Of a stretch of DNA of 64,000 nt, positions 1 through 11,400 are shown in pieces (within the stretch, counting starts at the first letter, position 1; the number at the start of each line of letters is the position of its first letter). Both the position numbers and the translations under genes were made by a program. A model generated the notes under the pieces. The model saw nothing but the letters and a program-made list of their open reading frames with translations, searched no databases and had not been told where the DNA came from. Origin of the DNA: Durusdinium trenchii (Eukaryota > Sar > Dinophyceae > Suessiales > Symbiodiniaceae); NCBI GenBank assembly GCA_963970005.1, contig CAXAMN010022673.1, positions 207,453-271,452 of the forward strand. The letters are read 5' to 3'.

Positions 1-65
1 CGGCTTCCTTGCAAGCAGCTAACTCAACCAGCTTGGCTGAATCAGCCGGCTTCGACTCCCAACGG

Positions 66-370
66 TCATCCCACTCCCAAGCTTCCCAAGAGTCGGGCTT
101 TGACTGCCAAGAGTCCTTCCACTCCAAATTGCAAGAGTCATCCCACTCCCAAGCTTCCCAAGAGTCGGGCTNNNNNNNNNNCAAATTGCAAGAGTCATCC
201 CACTCCCAAGCTTCCCAAGAGTCGGGCTCTGACTGCCAAGAGTCCTTCGACTCCCAATTGCAAGAGTCATCCCAATCCCAAGCTTCCCAAGAGTCAGGCT
301 TTGACTGCCAAAAGTCCTTCGACTCCCAATTGCAAGAGTCATTCGACTCCCAAGGCTCCCAAGGGCCTGC
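66..370 (+). repeat. 72 bp minisatellite with assembly gap
   Basis: About five units built on CTCCCAAGCTTCCCAAGAGT, starting at 66, 138, 196 (after a gap), 268 and about 340. The unit is divisible by three and open in several frames, so a 240-codon frame (9-731) and its antisense shadow arise without any evidence of being genes. Confidence 0.82.
172..181. other. assembly gap, 10 N
   Basis: Lies inside the 72 bp minisatellite. Adjacent unit starts are 58 instead of 72 bases apart, so the true gap is probably 24 bases, or 24 plus whole units. Confidence 0.95.
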
Positions 371-723
371 TGTGTCACTTGCCATTTCCCAGGACCTTGT
401 ATTGTTTGGCGTTGCTGAAGACTTCCACCGAGCCCATGCATTGCTGGTCTTGGCCCAAGACCTGGTCGAGTCCTTCCACGGCACCCTGGTCTCGTCGTCA
501 GAGTACTCGGTGTGTCCACTGTACTCGCTGACACTCTTTTCTGATGGTGGCATGTGGATCAGCTCCGATCAGAAAAGTACTTTGCACAAGGCAAACAACA
601 ATCGGGAGGACATTCGATTGAACAGATCTGATCGTTTCTGCATGCAGACATGCACACTACAGAGATTTCATGTCCCTTTGACTGCAATACGAGATAGTTT
701 GGTTTCAGTCATGCGGTCTATTG

Positions 724-830
724 TGCCCTAGAAGTCCAAAGACTATATTTTGACCGGCTGAAGTAAAGGAAGTTCCCGAAATCAGGTCCCCTAAAGACCA
801 TTCTTGTTATAGTCTTTGACTCCCAGGGTG
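724..830 (+). repeat. TIR element family B, copy 1
   Basis: Begins GCCCTAGAAGTCCAAAGACT and ends AGTCTTTGACTCCCAGGGTG; the interior GACCGGCTGAAGTAAAGGAA is shared with the other two copies. About 107 bp. Confidence 0.76.
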
Positions 831-1094
831 TGTATAATATAGTTCATAATAGCTCTTCAAACACCCGACCGGGCGCTCACGAAACTCATTGGACCTGAGA
901 GCCGGAAAGCGCTCAAAGCACCAGCACGAGCCCTTCATTTGCTGACGCAAAGCACATGATTGGCAGGCAAGAAAACATTCAACACAGCAAGCCTTCTGAG
1001 AGAGATGTCTTCTCCAAGTGGTAGGGTATATGCTCAAAGTGGTTCCATGTCCAGGTCGCGATTCGTCATCGGCTCATCGATCGGCTCGCTCGAC

Positions 1095-1172
1095 CTTGAC
1101 GGCCACCGTCTTGATGTCGCTCTTGCCCAAGTCGAAGGCCAGGCGGCAGCCGTTGGCGTCCTTCCCACAGAC
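1095..1172 (-). CDS. ROK-like exon f, phosphate-1 motif
   Basis: 26 codons between CGGCAG|GTC and AAG|GTCGAG: VCGKDANGCRLAFDLGKSDI, then KTVAVK. FDLG-x-SD-x-K is an ASKHA phosphate-binding loop and is the basis for naming this gene. The next exon should lie left of position 1. Confidence 0.7.
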
Positions 1173-4100
1173 CTGCCGTTCCCGTCGCGGTTCGAGCAAC
1201 GGGAGATCCGGGGTGCGGCTTCCCGGTGGAAGGCGAAAGGCAAAAAGGCCAATTTGTGGCCCTCTAGATGACTCTATAGTGGTTTTGGGTGGTAGCGAAG
1301 GTAGGCCGGATTTGCCTGTATTTGCCTCATGTTGCACACATAGAGCTTTTGGGATGAGGATCCGGATGGGAGTTGCTCTCAGAACGTTGGCCTCCTCCCG
1401 CAGCCGCGGCTCGCCAAGAGGGGCTGGACGTGCCGAGTCGTGAAAGCTGGGTCCGCCTGAGGTGTGTCCTTGTTCTCGGGGATCTCTGACTCATTCTCCA
1501 CGACCTTCACCTCACGGCACGGTGACTGTGGGACTCCTGGATGGGCTCTGGAAAGAGGTGTTTCGGGTGCGGAGTTGAGGCACAGCATGGGGGGGCATGT
1601 GGCTGTAAGTCTAAGTCATAAAAGCCGACAAGGAATGAGTGGAAGATAGGGAAGACTGTCTTTTCTCTGCAGAATCAAATGAAAGGAATGAGTGGAAGAT
1701 AGTGGTTCTCTCTGCAGAATCAGGACTGCTGGTTTCTTTCCAATTCCCGTATTCCAAACCCAAAGGCTCCGCAAATATGGCCTACATGATCCTACATGAA
1801 AACCACCCCAACATCCACGAACGAGTCGCGTTTTGGGAAACATGACCTCATGACCTCATCATGCTTCATCGACGTGTTCTTCTTCGGATTTCTTGCCGAT
1901 CCGATCGACATCCATGGGCCCCACAGAACGCGCCGCTTGCAGCGCCTCGAAGGGGGTCTCGGGATGTCCACAGACCTTCGGCATGGACATGACTTCAAAC
2001 TCATAAGCGCCACCTGGACGTGCTCCGCGATCCGCGAGCCGCAGATCCGCGAGCCGCAGTGTGGAAAAAGATGAGGGAGGGTGTGAAACACCAATCGCAA
2101 AAACCACCCCAATCACCCAATCACCCAAAAGGTCTCGTTCAGCATACTTTTCGACCATGCCTATACAAATTCATTTGCATGCTCCAAAATGGTGGACGAA
2201 CTAAGATGACAGTTGGGAAGTTCTACTGTGAACAGCAGGAGTTCTGAGGTTCGCCGAAATGTAGGTCTTGCAGTTATTGAAGGGTGAATACTGGCCTGCA
2301 TAAAGGGACGGCGGTTTTCAGGTCTATTTGTCAGTTGGAAGACAAACAGCACTTCTTTCCAAAAATGTGGGCACAAAAAAGTAGCTGTTGAACAATTTCG
2401 GTTTGTCAAAGTTCCTAACTTTTGGGGAGACACACACACATATATCATATATTTATATATGTACAATCTAAGCACATAAATGTCTTTCCTAGATTGCTCG
2501 TGCCAGGTCGAGTTATACAGGATCATCCCCAAACACAAAAACTCCACCATTGCAGCTGCAGGTTTGAAGGAATGCCTTTCACCAGTGGAGCAGCCAGCGG
2601 ACTTGGCTTCGATCATCTCATGATCTCATGATGAATTCCTCACCTTTTGACAGGAATTTTGCTTGTTGCTCGATACCAAAAAGGTATGCCGTTTACTTTA
2701 TATAGTGGATTGAGAGGACCAATGGCACAAACCCCCAAGGTCGGTGGTTTAGTAGTGGACCCCCATTTGTTCAGGACATCTTGGGGTCTGTGCCATCGAG
2801 CTTCGGAAACCACTGTATTTGGGATTCCAGGAACGACAGCAACTTGGAGTGCACCGTGTGCATCTTTGGAACACCACGACAGCATCTGCGCCTGTGGAGT
2901 AGCACTTCTGCAAGTACTTGCAGATCCTCAGCAGCAGCCCGTACAGTTTTCGACCGGTGGCAAAGGCTCGGCGTTGAGCCATTCTCCCGAGCCGGTTCCG
3001 TGGGAAATTAAAGGTTTACCGCACTTTCAGCCTAGTTAGATTTCGGTGGGGTGTCCTCAATTCTCCAAGAAAGGTTAAAGGTTATCCACAGACTGGATAG
3101 ACAAGTGCTTGGCTTTTCGATCTTGGCAATTTTCCAGCTTGTGTGAGCTTCTGGCTTTCGGGTGCTGTCTCAAAACACCAGTTGGCCTATGCCTTGCCTG
3201 CCGCCGATTCCTTCCAAAAAACGCAGGAGCTTCCAATATCTTTCACGGTCTCTTGCTCTCACAAGGCTTTTAATGAACTGACCAATCCCAAATCACCTCT
3301 GAAACAGAGCTTGCTCTTGCGATCTCTTAGCTTGAGATCGCTTGAGATCGCTCTGGGTGTCTCGCGTCCCCCCGTGCTTCGTGCGGTGCGGCAGCCACTT
3401 GCGCCGCTTAGGTGCTTGGCAGGGCCGTGGAGGACCATGCTGCTAGCGCTTCGCTGCCAGATCATCTCTTGGATAAGGATCCCAGCCTTAGTGGTTTCAG
3501 AGTAGGTTTAATGACACATGTCCAATTTGAGTAAGCCTTACTAGTGGTTTCAGTACGTAACTCAATGGCACACATGTCCAATTGGTTGAGTAGATCCCTC
3601 CGTCATTTCAAGACATCGACTGTGGTGCCAGTGCCTCTGAAAACACGGTACATCACTACACCACCTAAGATAGGTTGCATCGTGCCACCTAAGATAGGCT
3701 GCACACAACAAGACGTCGCACTATGTCATCAACAAAATCAACGCCTTTTTGTAGCTGTGTATTTTGATCGGGAGACCCTTAACCAATGGGTTTGGGTCGA
3801 TTTCCATCCTTCCAGGGGGTCTTTGGGAGATCTCACCCACATGCAGAAAACGGCACTAATTACTGAGATGGTCATCCATCACCAGTGCCAGAAATATTTT
3901 TTGACTCTAGCTGATGTGCCCGTTTCATGAATTGCCGATCCTATCGAGTCGAACATGTGTTTTGGGATGTTTTGGGTGGCTGTCTATATGGTTCTTGGTG
4001 CAGGACATCAATACCCTACACACAATATTGTGCAAGTCCAGGAAAGATGGTGTTCTGAACAACTTGTGATATGATAGATCGAAGCAGTAGCACAAGCTAG

Positions 4101-7100
4101 ACATGTGGAATTCCAACATGACTTCGTCTGTCAACCGGGCTGGCTCATCTTCTGATCCGGCGACATTCCTTCTTGAGGATTCTAAGGGTTGCAAAACTCC
4201 CTTGACTTGTCCCTTTCTTTCTGGTATTTCTTAAAATCACCTGACTTGGATTAGCTTGGATTTTGGGGGTCAAAAAGATATCCCCCAGAAGTGATATACC
4301 AGTATTAACTATAGTTGAACCCATAACACAACCAAATGTTCACCAGATTACCCGCTCAACCTGAGTTCAACAAACATGCGGCACATCTTGACCCCAAGTG
4401 GCCAGGTACGCAGACGCACGGGCGTCCTTGGTGCCCTCGGGGAAGACAGGCAAGCTGTAGCGGCCACAGCCATCGCTGCGAACCAAAGCCTCACTGGTCA
4501 GCGGCGGTACATGGTCGACGCGAAAGAATAGCTGGAAGTTTAAAGGCCAATTCTTAGGGCGCAGAAGTTCCGGAAGTTGTTCCACCAATTTCTTGGAGTA
4601 ACCGTTAGCTACGAGGTTTCAACGCTCCAGGGTGAAAGATGTGAAAGGGGCTCCAGATTTTGTCCCACATCCACATCAGATCGAAGCTTCAACACGCCGG
4701 CAATTCTCTCTGAGAAGCCCAGGTCAACTTGTCCTTGCAATCCTGCAGGAAATGGGTGGAAAAAGGACACACGGTTCGGTGAAATCGTTGTGCTCTTGGG
4801 CTGGAACCTTAAAGGGGAAACCGGTCGTTTCCTTGATACCTGCATTTTCCTATGCAACATATCTGCCTTCCATGCAGGTTTGCCAGGCGCTTCCTCCACT
4901 GTAGCTCCCCCGAAAGTCCAACAAGAAACAGCGGGCCCCACTGCGGAAACCAAGGGTTGGAGTTGCAAAGATTTGGCCAGGATCAGGGACAAACATCGTT
5001 CATCCATCTTCGCCAGGGGATTGGGGATTCACCTATTCTTGAAATCTCTTCTATACCAACAGAGGTTAAGTGACCTTATAGGACCCTACCAGGGTACCTA
5101 TGGGATAGCCTATAGGGTTCTTCAACCTCTGTTGGTACCGATCCAAAGAGTCTGGGATATGTCGGACGTCCACTCCAAGTCGTGTGAACTGTGCGAACTT
5201 CTTGCTTCTGACTTCGAGCAAGGCGGCTGTGTGAACTGTCCTTTTCATTACGAAAGATAGACATCCATATGTATACATACCTGGACCTTCAAAGGGGTGT
5301 CCTGTCTGGAGATCCCTAGGTAGTGTAGGGGCTTCCATTGGTGACCCCTTTGAAGGTGCTGGTACATGTCATAAAATATTTATATACCCCGTTTGTGACC
5401 CCAATGTAAGTAACTACATGGATGGTATGGGAATGATAGACATAAAATACTTGTACCCAAACAGGATGCTCCATGTACCACTCAAGGATCTCTAACTTCG
5501 GAACCAAGCACCGTCTGGACGAACCGTCACCGAGACCTCTTAGAGTCCAAGGATCAGACCTAAGTCGGGTGCTGGTGACCCAACAAACCAGGGCCAGCCG
5601 GATGTCACCGCCAAACACCCCACGCCAGCGTAGGTAGCGGTGAGGAGGCCCCCCTCTGGGGGGGGGGGTAGCGGTTCCTTTTCGAAGACCAGTGACCCTC
5701 ACAATCCTTTTGCATCCTTTTGCCCCCACCTCCACAATAGTCTGTCCTCCTCAGTTCTAACATGGTCCAACAAACGAGCACGCCCAGCTACTTGGCAGTT
5801 AACAGCCACTCCCAGAGCTGAACCATGTTCCAGCGAACACACATACACACACCTAAACCATATTTACACATGTACACCAAAAAACAATAGCCACGGCCAC
5901 CAACAAGCAGAGGCGGAACCCGTTGCAAAAAACGCCGTCCTTTGCAGCTTCCATGTACTTCTGCTTTGCCAAAATCAAAGGGCTGAAACCTGGATCCAAC
6001 GGCGCTTTCACCTGTCCGGCGAGAACAAGTGGCTTTCAAACGGCGCATGGCGAGTCAAATCCGGAGAGACCATGCGGTTTCGTGTGGGGATGGTTTGTTT
6101 TGATTTTCCATGAAAGAACCACCGACATCCGACGTGTTGAAGCCGGTTTGGCTCTAAGATTTAGGAGATGTTTGCGATGTTTGGCAGTATCCAGTCTTTC
6201 ATCTGCACTTCAAATCTCTTGAAGGTCCTATCTTCCTCCGTGAAACAAACAGCTGCTCAAATGACCGCAAGCCCTGCGAACAATGGAACTGCGCCAGATT
6301 GTTTAGCCTATCACGCACCCCTCAGTGTGACTCCTGCAGTTTCCCGCAAGAAAACAGCTCTCCTCTTGGCACTCCCAAACCCTCCCGAAGAATCCCGAAG
6401 ATGTTTGAGACCCCAAACTCGTGAAGATATTCAGCTTCCGTCATCCCACCTGTTACCCAAACACTCCATAAGACTGGAAGATTTACCTACCTTGGCAGCC
6501 CAAGGGATGGGTCGCTCCGAGACAGGTTGTGTCTGTCGACGTAAACTTCGTGGTGGCGATGCGTTAGTTGAACCCAAAGGCAGATCCTCACTCTGAAAGA
6601 ACCTGGTACGAGTATGTGGTTTCAGAGGTTCGATAGCACTGGCACCCCCAAGATGTCTTAGACAGCTGGGGGTCCTTTTATATCCTTTTATTAATGACAT
6701 AAACCAACCCTTTCGGGATTGTACCATCGAACCTCTGAAACCACATGACACCACGGATCATCCCGAAACCATTGACTACCCCCACGACCTGCAAGGGGCG
6801 GACCCTGAACACCCGAATCAAAAACAGGTACGGTACGACTGATTACGGCAGTCTCCCACGTGTCGCACCAACTGAGACGCCAGGTATTTGCAGGTAACTT
6901 CTGAATCTCCACCGGACACCCTAACAGTATATGAATTACCATGGGATATTGTCAGACTCCCTTAGTTTTTGCTGGAAGTAACACCTTTTCCCATCGGTTC
7001 TTGTTTACTGTCTATAGTGGGGAAACGGTTAAGACCCAAAACCGACACGTTGCCCAACGACTGGGTACTATAGGCTTTATACCCAGAGCATCCATGTATG

Positions 7101-7456
7101 GCCTACATTGACCCCTGAAATCACCTCAATGTAGGCAAACATGCAATATGTAAATACCTGGACCTTCAAAGGGGTGTCCTGTCTGGAGATCCCTAGGTAG
7201 TGTAGGGGCTTCCAGCCAGGTGACCCCTTTGAAGGTGCTGGTATATGTGCATGTATGTAATCAATCCCCAAAACAGCTTAAACGTTGTCCAGTGACTGGG
7301 TATTAGGTTATTATACCATGTATTACTCTAATATTATGTGACAAATGCATGATCGTTTTCTGCCCCTTTCGCTTGGACCCTCACCTTCGGCTTTGTCAAA
7401 AGAAGCTTTCGGGCGGCAGGCGGCATCACAGCACCGAAAGCTGCCTTCCCACCATC
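1095..7456 (-). CDS. ROK-like / ASKHA-fold putative kinase, partial gene
   Basis: Six phase-compatible exons (7456-7385, 6011-5934, 4531-4393, 3467-3408, 2013-1907, 1172-1095) resemble a poorly characterised ROK-like family of the acetate/sugar kinase-Hsc70-actin fold. The last exon in the window has NGCRLAFDLGKSDIKTVAVK, matching the G-C-R-x-x-FDLG-x-SD-x-K phosphate-1 loop of that family. The upstream exons match its N-terminal region (LDPGFSPLILAKQKYMEAAK, then a strand-rich stretch, then WEMIWQRSASSMVLHGPAKH). The catalytic remainder lies beyond the left edge. Substrate unknown. The 5' end is unresolved near 8.4 kb. Individual exons are moderately supported; the join order rests on phase and family resemblance from memory. 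Confidence 0.6.
1907..2013 (-). CDS. ROK-like exon e
   Basis: After GTCCAG|GT: GAYEFEVMSMPKVCGHPETP, then FEALQAARSVGPMDV, donor GTC|GATCGG (GA). Codon bias is exon-like. The frame stays open to a TGA near 1858, so a terminal exon is an alternative reading. Confidence 0.58.
2705..2812. repeat. diverged foldback element
   Basis: ATGGCACAAACCCCCAAGGT faces ACATCTTGGGGTCTGTGCCA, flanked by AGTGGATT / GGAAACCACT. The CCCCAAGATGT block also occurs in the 6614 element, suggesting one family. Confidence 0.6.
3408..3467 (-). CDS. ROK-like exon d (candidate)
   Basis: After CCAAG|AG: MIWQRSASSMVLHGPAKHL, donor A|GCGGCG (GC). The join G+AG gives ...ATWEMIWQ..., resembling the family's helix-strand ...LLWQRGG-x-x-VYL-x-GP. 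The acceptor is not AG|G. Confidence 0.52.
4393..4531 (-). CDS. ROK-like exon c
   Basis: 46 codons, LFFRVDHVPPLTSEALVRSD, then GCGRYSLPVFPEGTKDARAS and AYLATW, with strongly G/C third positions. Donor G|GTCAAG (phase 1). The acceptor is CCAG|C rather than AG|G, so the 5' boundary may shift. Confidence 0.65.
5054..5137 (+). repeat. TIR element family C, copy 1
   Basis: Inverted ends TACCAACAGAGGTTAAG and CTTCAACCTCTGTTGGTA around a second inner inverted motif (TAGGACCCTA / CTATAGGGTT). About 84 bp. Confidence 0.7.
5278..5364 (+). repeat. TIR element family A, copy 1
   Basis: 87 bp bounded by TACCTGGACCTTCAAAGGGGT and the near-perfect inverse ACCCCTTTGAAGGTGCTGGTA, with a conserved GTCCTGTCTGGAGATCCC interior. 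Too small to code; MITE-like. Confidence 0.8.
5934..6011 (-). CDS. ROK-like exon b
   Basis: 26 codons after GGACAG|GTG: VKAPLDPGFSPLILAKQKYM, then EAAKDG, donor GGC|GTTTTT. L-D-P-x-F-x-P...Y-x-x-A resembles the N-terminal helix of the ROK-like family. Confidence 0.58.
6614..6746. repeat. 133 bp foldback element, perfect 21 bp arms
   Basis: ATGTGGTTTCAGAGGTTCGA(T) at 6614-6634 is repeated exactly inverted at 6726-6746. A similar, more diverged structure is at 2705-2812. Confidence 0.78.
7155..7243 (+). repeat. TIR element family A, copy 2
   Basis: 89 bp, nearly identical to the copy at 5278-5364, same termini, with TTCCAGCCAGG in place of TTCCATT near the right end. High identity suggests recent mobility. 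Confidence 0.8.
7385..7456 (-). CDS. ROK-like exon a (candidate)
   Basis: 24 codons between TCGTAG|GAT and AAG|GTGAGG: DGGKAAFGAVMPPAARKLLL, then TKPK. Phase 0 at both ends and a canonical GT donor. Not conserved enough to name by itself. Confidence 0.52.
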
Positions 7457-8265
7457 CTACGAGGGGCAGGAGCTGAAGTTAAGGGAAAACATCTCATCTC
7501 CAAGGATGACCTGGACCCTCGAAGTAACTCTTGAAAATGAGTATAGTTACACATATTACCATGTGCAAGTATACCCGGTTTGGGATCCCAGTACTCTAAA
7601 AAGTGGGTTACGAGATGGTACGAGTATATATATCCTGTTTTGTGGTTCAAGTCCAACATGTCCCATGTTCCAGCACATGTCCTTTTTTCGGATCACCGCC
7701 TACAGCCGTGGAACCCTCACACCAGAACCCTCACACCAGAACCCTGGTCTCATGCCGCATTGCGGGTGTCCCGAGCTGAAGGGTCTGAACACATCGTCTG
7801 AAATCGCCTGTTCTGCTTTCCGCGTCACAGCGCGCTCTTCCGGGGCTCTGAACCCAGGGGCTCTGTCTTCCAAGGGCTATGAACCAATTCGGTGAACACG
7901 ACGTGAAGAACTGGGGACCCTCCAAACCCACTGATCAGTGTCTCCAATCACCTTCTGAGAAGCTACGACTGGATCCCTAGGGGAAGAACTGAGGCGTTTG
8001 GAAGCTTTGAGGCGTTTTGAAGCTGAAGGGCTGTTGGAGATCGGTCGATCGGCCAAACGCCGACGGATGCGCTGCACATCTGTCCCCATTGGGGCCCACA
8101 CAGAAAGTCTCGAGTTCAGACAGTCTTGGGCCCGCACCCCGTGTTTGGATGGAGTCGACACGACCCAAATAGACAAACATTGTAAGGATAGATGATATCT
8201 CATCATGCAAGTTACTGCAAGGGTTTCAAGTTGATTTAGGTATGTTTTATGGTCAACCAATTTGG

Positions 8266-8375
8266 TTGACTGCTCTTTGAAGGCCACGTTCTTCAGGCCG
8301 TCCCGTTCGCCCACCACCCTCCTCTTTCCGCCCAGACCCACGAAGGGGTCGGACGTCGTCGGACCGTGCGCTCCT
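8266..8375 (-). CDS. possible exon in a competing frame, unassigned
   Basis: Directly after the last Tudor exon, another frame reads SDPFVGLGGKRRVVGERDGL and KNVAFKEQ with nearly every codon ending in G or C, the bias seen in the firm exons here. It is out of phase with the Tudor exon by one base. It may be the 5' end of the next (ROK-like) gene, a third Tudor-like segment after an undetected intron, or the result of a local indel. Confidence 0.35.
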
Positions 8376-8394
8376 TGGACATGGGCACGATCAC

Positions 8395-8460
8395 CTTGGA
8401 GCGCAACCGCTCGGCTCCCAGCCATTCGTCGTACTGCTTGTCGTAGCCGATGAACGTGAC
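8395..8460 (-). CDS. Tudor exon g (domain 2, last strands)
   Basis: Acceptor GCGCAG|GTC, then VTFIGYDKQYDEWLGAERLR and SK, with a possible donor AAG|GTGATC. (F/Y)-x-GY-x-x-x-x-DEW-(L/V)...RLRSK is the closing part of this Tudor type. If unspliced, the frame ends at TGA 8295-8293. Confidence 0.8.
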
Positions 8461-11400
8461 CTGCGCGGGGTTCCGTTGCTGGGAGCGGAGGTGAAGGAAG
8501 GGGGGCGACCGGAACGGTGGGGATGAACGGTTGGACGGTTGGGGTGAATGTCAGGTGTTTGACATCTCATGGCGAGGTTTTGGAGCATGACAATTCCCTG
8601 GAGCATGAACATGGATTTGATGTGAGTCAGGTGTTAGCCGCTGTTCTCTTTTTTGTATTGTGGGGGTAAATAGCTTGATGTGAGCGACGTGCCTTGATGG
8701 GACATGTTGGTTCAATTCTGACCAAGCTGGGCTCAAAGCAGTTGGAACATGTTGGAACACACACTTCAAAGTCAAATCTTTCTGCTTGTGGGCCTGGCGG
8801 CCTGGCGTGCCTCACCAATCACAGGTGCGACATCTTCAGAGGCTCACGAGTTGCACGTGTGGCTTGTTCAGAAGGACTACATGTTCAAGAGACCAAAAAC
8901 AAAGATGTTCAGCTTCCATCACCTCACCTGTTACCCAAACACTCCACTCCATGTATGAAATATGTGCCAACATTGACCCCTTTTTCAACCACCCCAATGT
9001 ACAAGGACAATATATATATATATATGCCAGTCCCATAGGTCATGTTGGGGTTATGCCATGTCAGCCTTGCCTCACCCAGGCGCCCACACAACTCTGTGCG
9101 GCATTGACGGGCCTTGACAGGGGCATCCTTCCTCTTCTGGGAGACAGCAACAACCTGTGGAGTGAGAAAAAAAGCAAGAGAACAGCGACTCGTGGGAGAG
9201 GAAGAGTGGCATTTTTCACCGTAACGTAATTGGATGCATCATGATGTATCTCCCGATCTTCAAAAAGAAGAGAACATCTCTGAAATAAGGAGTTGTTGGA
9301 TGTTGGAATCGATCTGCAGCTTTGTTTTGTTGAACCGAGAAGCAGGTGTCTGTCTTCAGCAAAGAAGGAGGTGCTTTCAAAGACTAGGGAGCGTGCATAT
9401 AAGTAAAATCAAACAACAGCTTACTCCTACGTGAGTGTGGACTGCGGAGGCTTGTTCTTCGCGGTGTCTGTCAAACGATCTATATGTTAAATTTGTCAAG
9501 CATGCAGAAGGGACAGCCAAACAGACCCGGCCGGAAGCAGTTTCTGATCAGAACGGCCTCGGCTGCCCAGTACTTGCCATCGGCTTCCGCCTGTAGGCGC
9601 ATGCCCTTCTGCAAGCCTTCGGGGGCATGTCCGTCGTTTTCACGGACGTCGGGATCCAGGTAATAGTTGGGAGACGTTGGGAGGAGCACTAGGTATGGTA
9701 GCAGTATCAAGATCAAGGCTTTGTGTATGCCAGGTGTTGATGGTTGCAGGTGGCACCGCCAGAGTTGTAAAAACAGAATAAGAACTGCTCAGGATTTACC
9801 GTCCAGAACTCGGCAAAACACATCGAACACAATAATCCCCAGGTTCAGGGAACCACCGGGCATTTCTCCAGAAACGCCCCAAAAAAACCGCGATTTTCCC
9901 CCCTCCTCTGGAAAGTTCCCAGCTTCGGATGCTGGGAAAAAAACAGATCCGGCCGAAACAAGGAGGTCCTTTTTCGGCAAAGGAGGGGTCGATGCCAAGT
10001 ACCATCCAAATACCATATATACTGTATCATAATATTGGTTGTTCATGTGGGGTGGTCCCCTACACCCACCAATAGTAAAAAGGCCATCTACGACCCGAAA
10101 AAAGAACAAAAAGCACTGCCCCAACCCACCGTTTCACATTCCACTGGCAGAGAGGCCTGAGTAGTCCATCTGGGGCTTCGCCTTCGCCTTGGCTTTCGCC
10201 TTGGCCTTGGGCTTCGGAGCAGCCTTGGCCTCAGTAGCCATGGCTTTTTACGCAGCAGCGCAAGAGGTGGAATGGGAGGACGTTCAAAGCAATTCCTTGG
10301 GCAAGTCCCGCCGAAAAGACCTTTGGGGTATTTGCCTGGGTGATGTGGAGACTCTTGTTCGCTGTTTTGGAAGCAGCTGACCCCAAGCTCGAGGTGTTGG
10401 GATGTGTCACTCAGTAACCAAGCTTTACCAACTACACTCCGGACACAGCGAAAACCACCAATTGGACCACCTCTTCTCTCAATCTCCGACTCCCCCCGAG
10501 TTTTGCAAGAGAAACACAACGACCTATGCCCGTGATCCACTCACTTAGGGACTAAAAACCACTCCTTTGTGACTCCTGGAATATTTTATAAGATACATAT
10601 ATATATATACATTGGGAGTCAAAGACTGTAAACATAATATAAAAGAATGGTCTTTAGGTGACCCGAAAAGGAAGTTCCTTTACTTCAGTCGGTCAAGATA
10701 TAGTTTTTGGAATTCTAGGGTATATGATTACAGTGGACTTTAGTCGACCTTGTAGTAGAAAACAACACCCAAGAGATCCCCTCACTACTGATGGTCCGGA
10801 CCCACCAAAATAAACGCGGCCCTGGGGCGGTTTTTCTCCAAGCGGCTGGTGCCTTCTCCTTGACAGGTGCCTTGGTGGCCCCTTTCAATGCCTTGCACCT
10901 GGGCGACCGTCAGTTCTGGGAAGTTCACGAACCAAAAATCAACGACAACGACATGCAAAGAGCGGTGTTCCGCTCGCACAAAGCATCCACCCAAAAGTTT
11001 CACCATCAAAAAGACCTTGGAAACAACTTCTTTTTTTTTGGCGGGGGGTTGACCTTTGTGTGGTTTGTTGTTGGTGGGGGACACATGGAAGTGCAATGTA
11101 TACTCTTGATTCACCTGTACATCCTATACATGATGGACCCCTTTTCCACCGTCGGTAAAAGATGCCAATCCCACTGGAACATTGGTAGAACGTCCCCCGT
11201 ATTCCTTTTGGGGCGCCAGTGCAACGACAACAGCTGTTCCAGTGCAACGCTTCGCGACGCTGGCGGCGTTGGACGTCTCGTCTCGTCCGGGGGAGTGATG
11301 AACAGTCGTCCAAACCGATGAATCCAAGCGCTACACAGACGGAGCACATGGACCCTGACAACTTGAGAGAGGAGGGGGTGAACGAAAGGTAGCAGGCAAT

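Noticed and set aside
9-731. 240-codon frame with Ser/Gln-rich repeats
   Set aside because: The 72 bp repeat lacks stops in several frames on both strands; the frame also ends inside a TIR element. No independent evidence of a gene.
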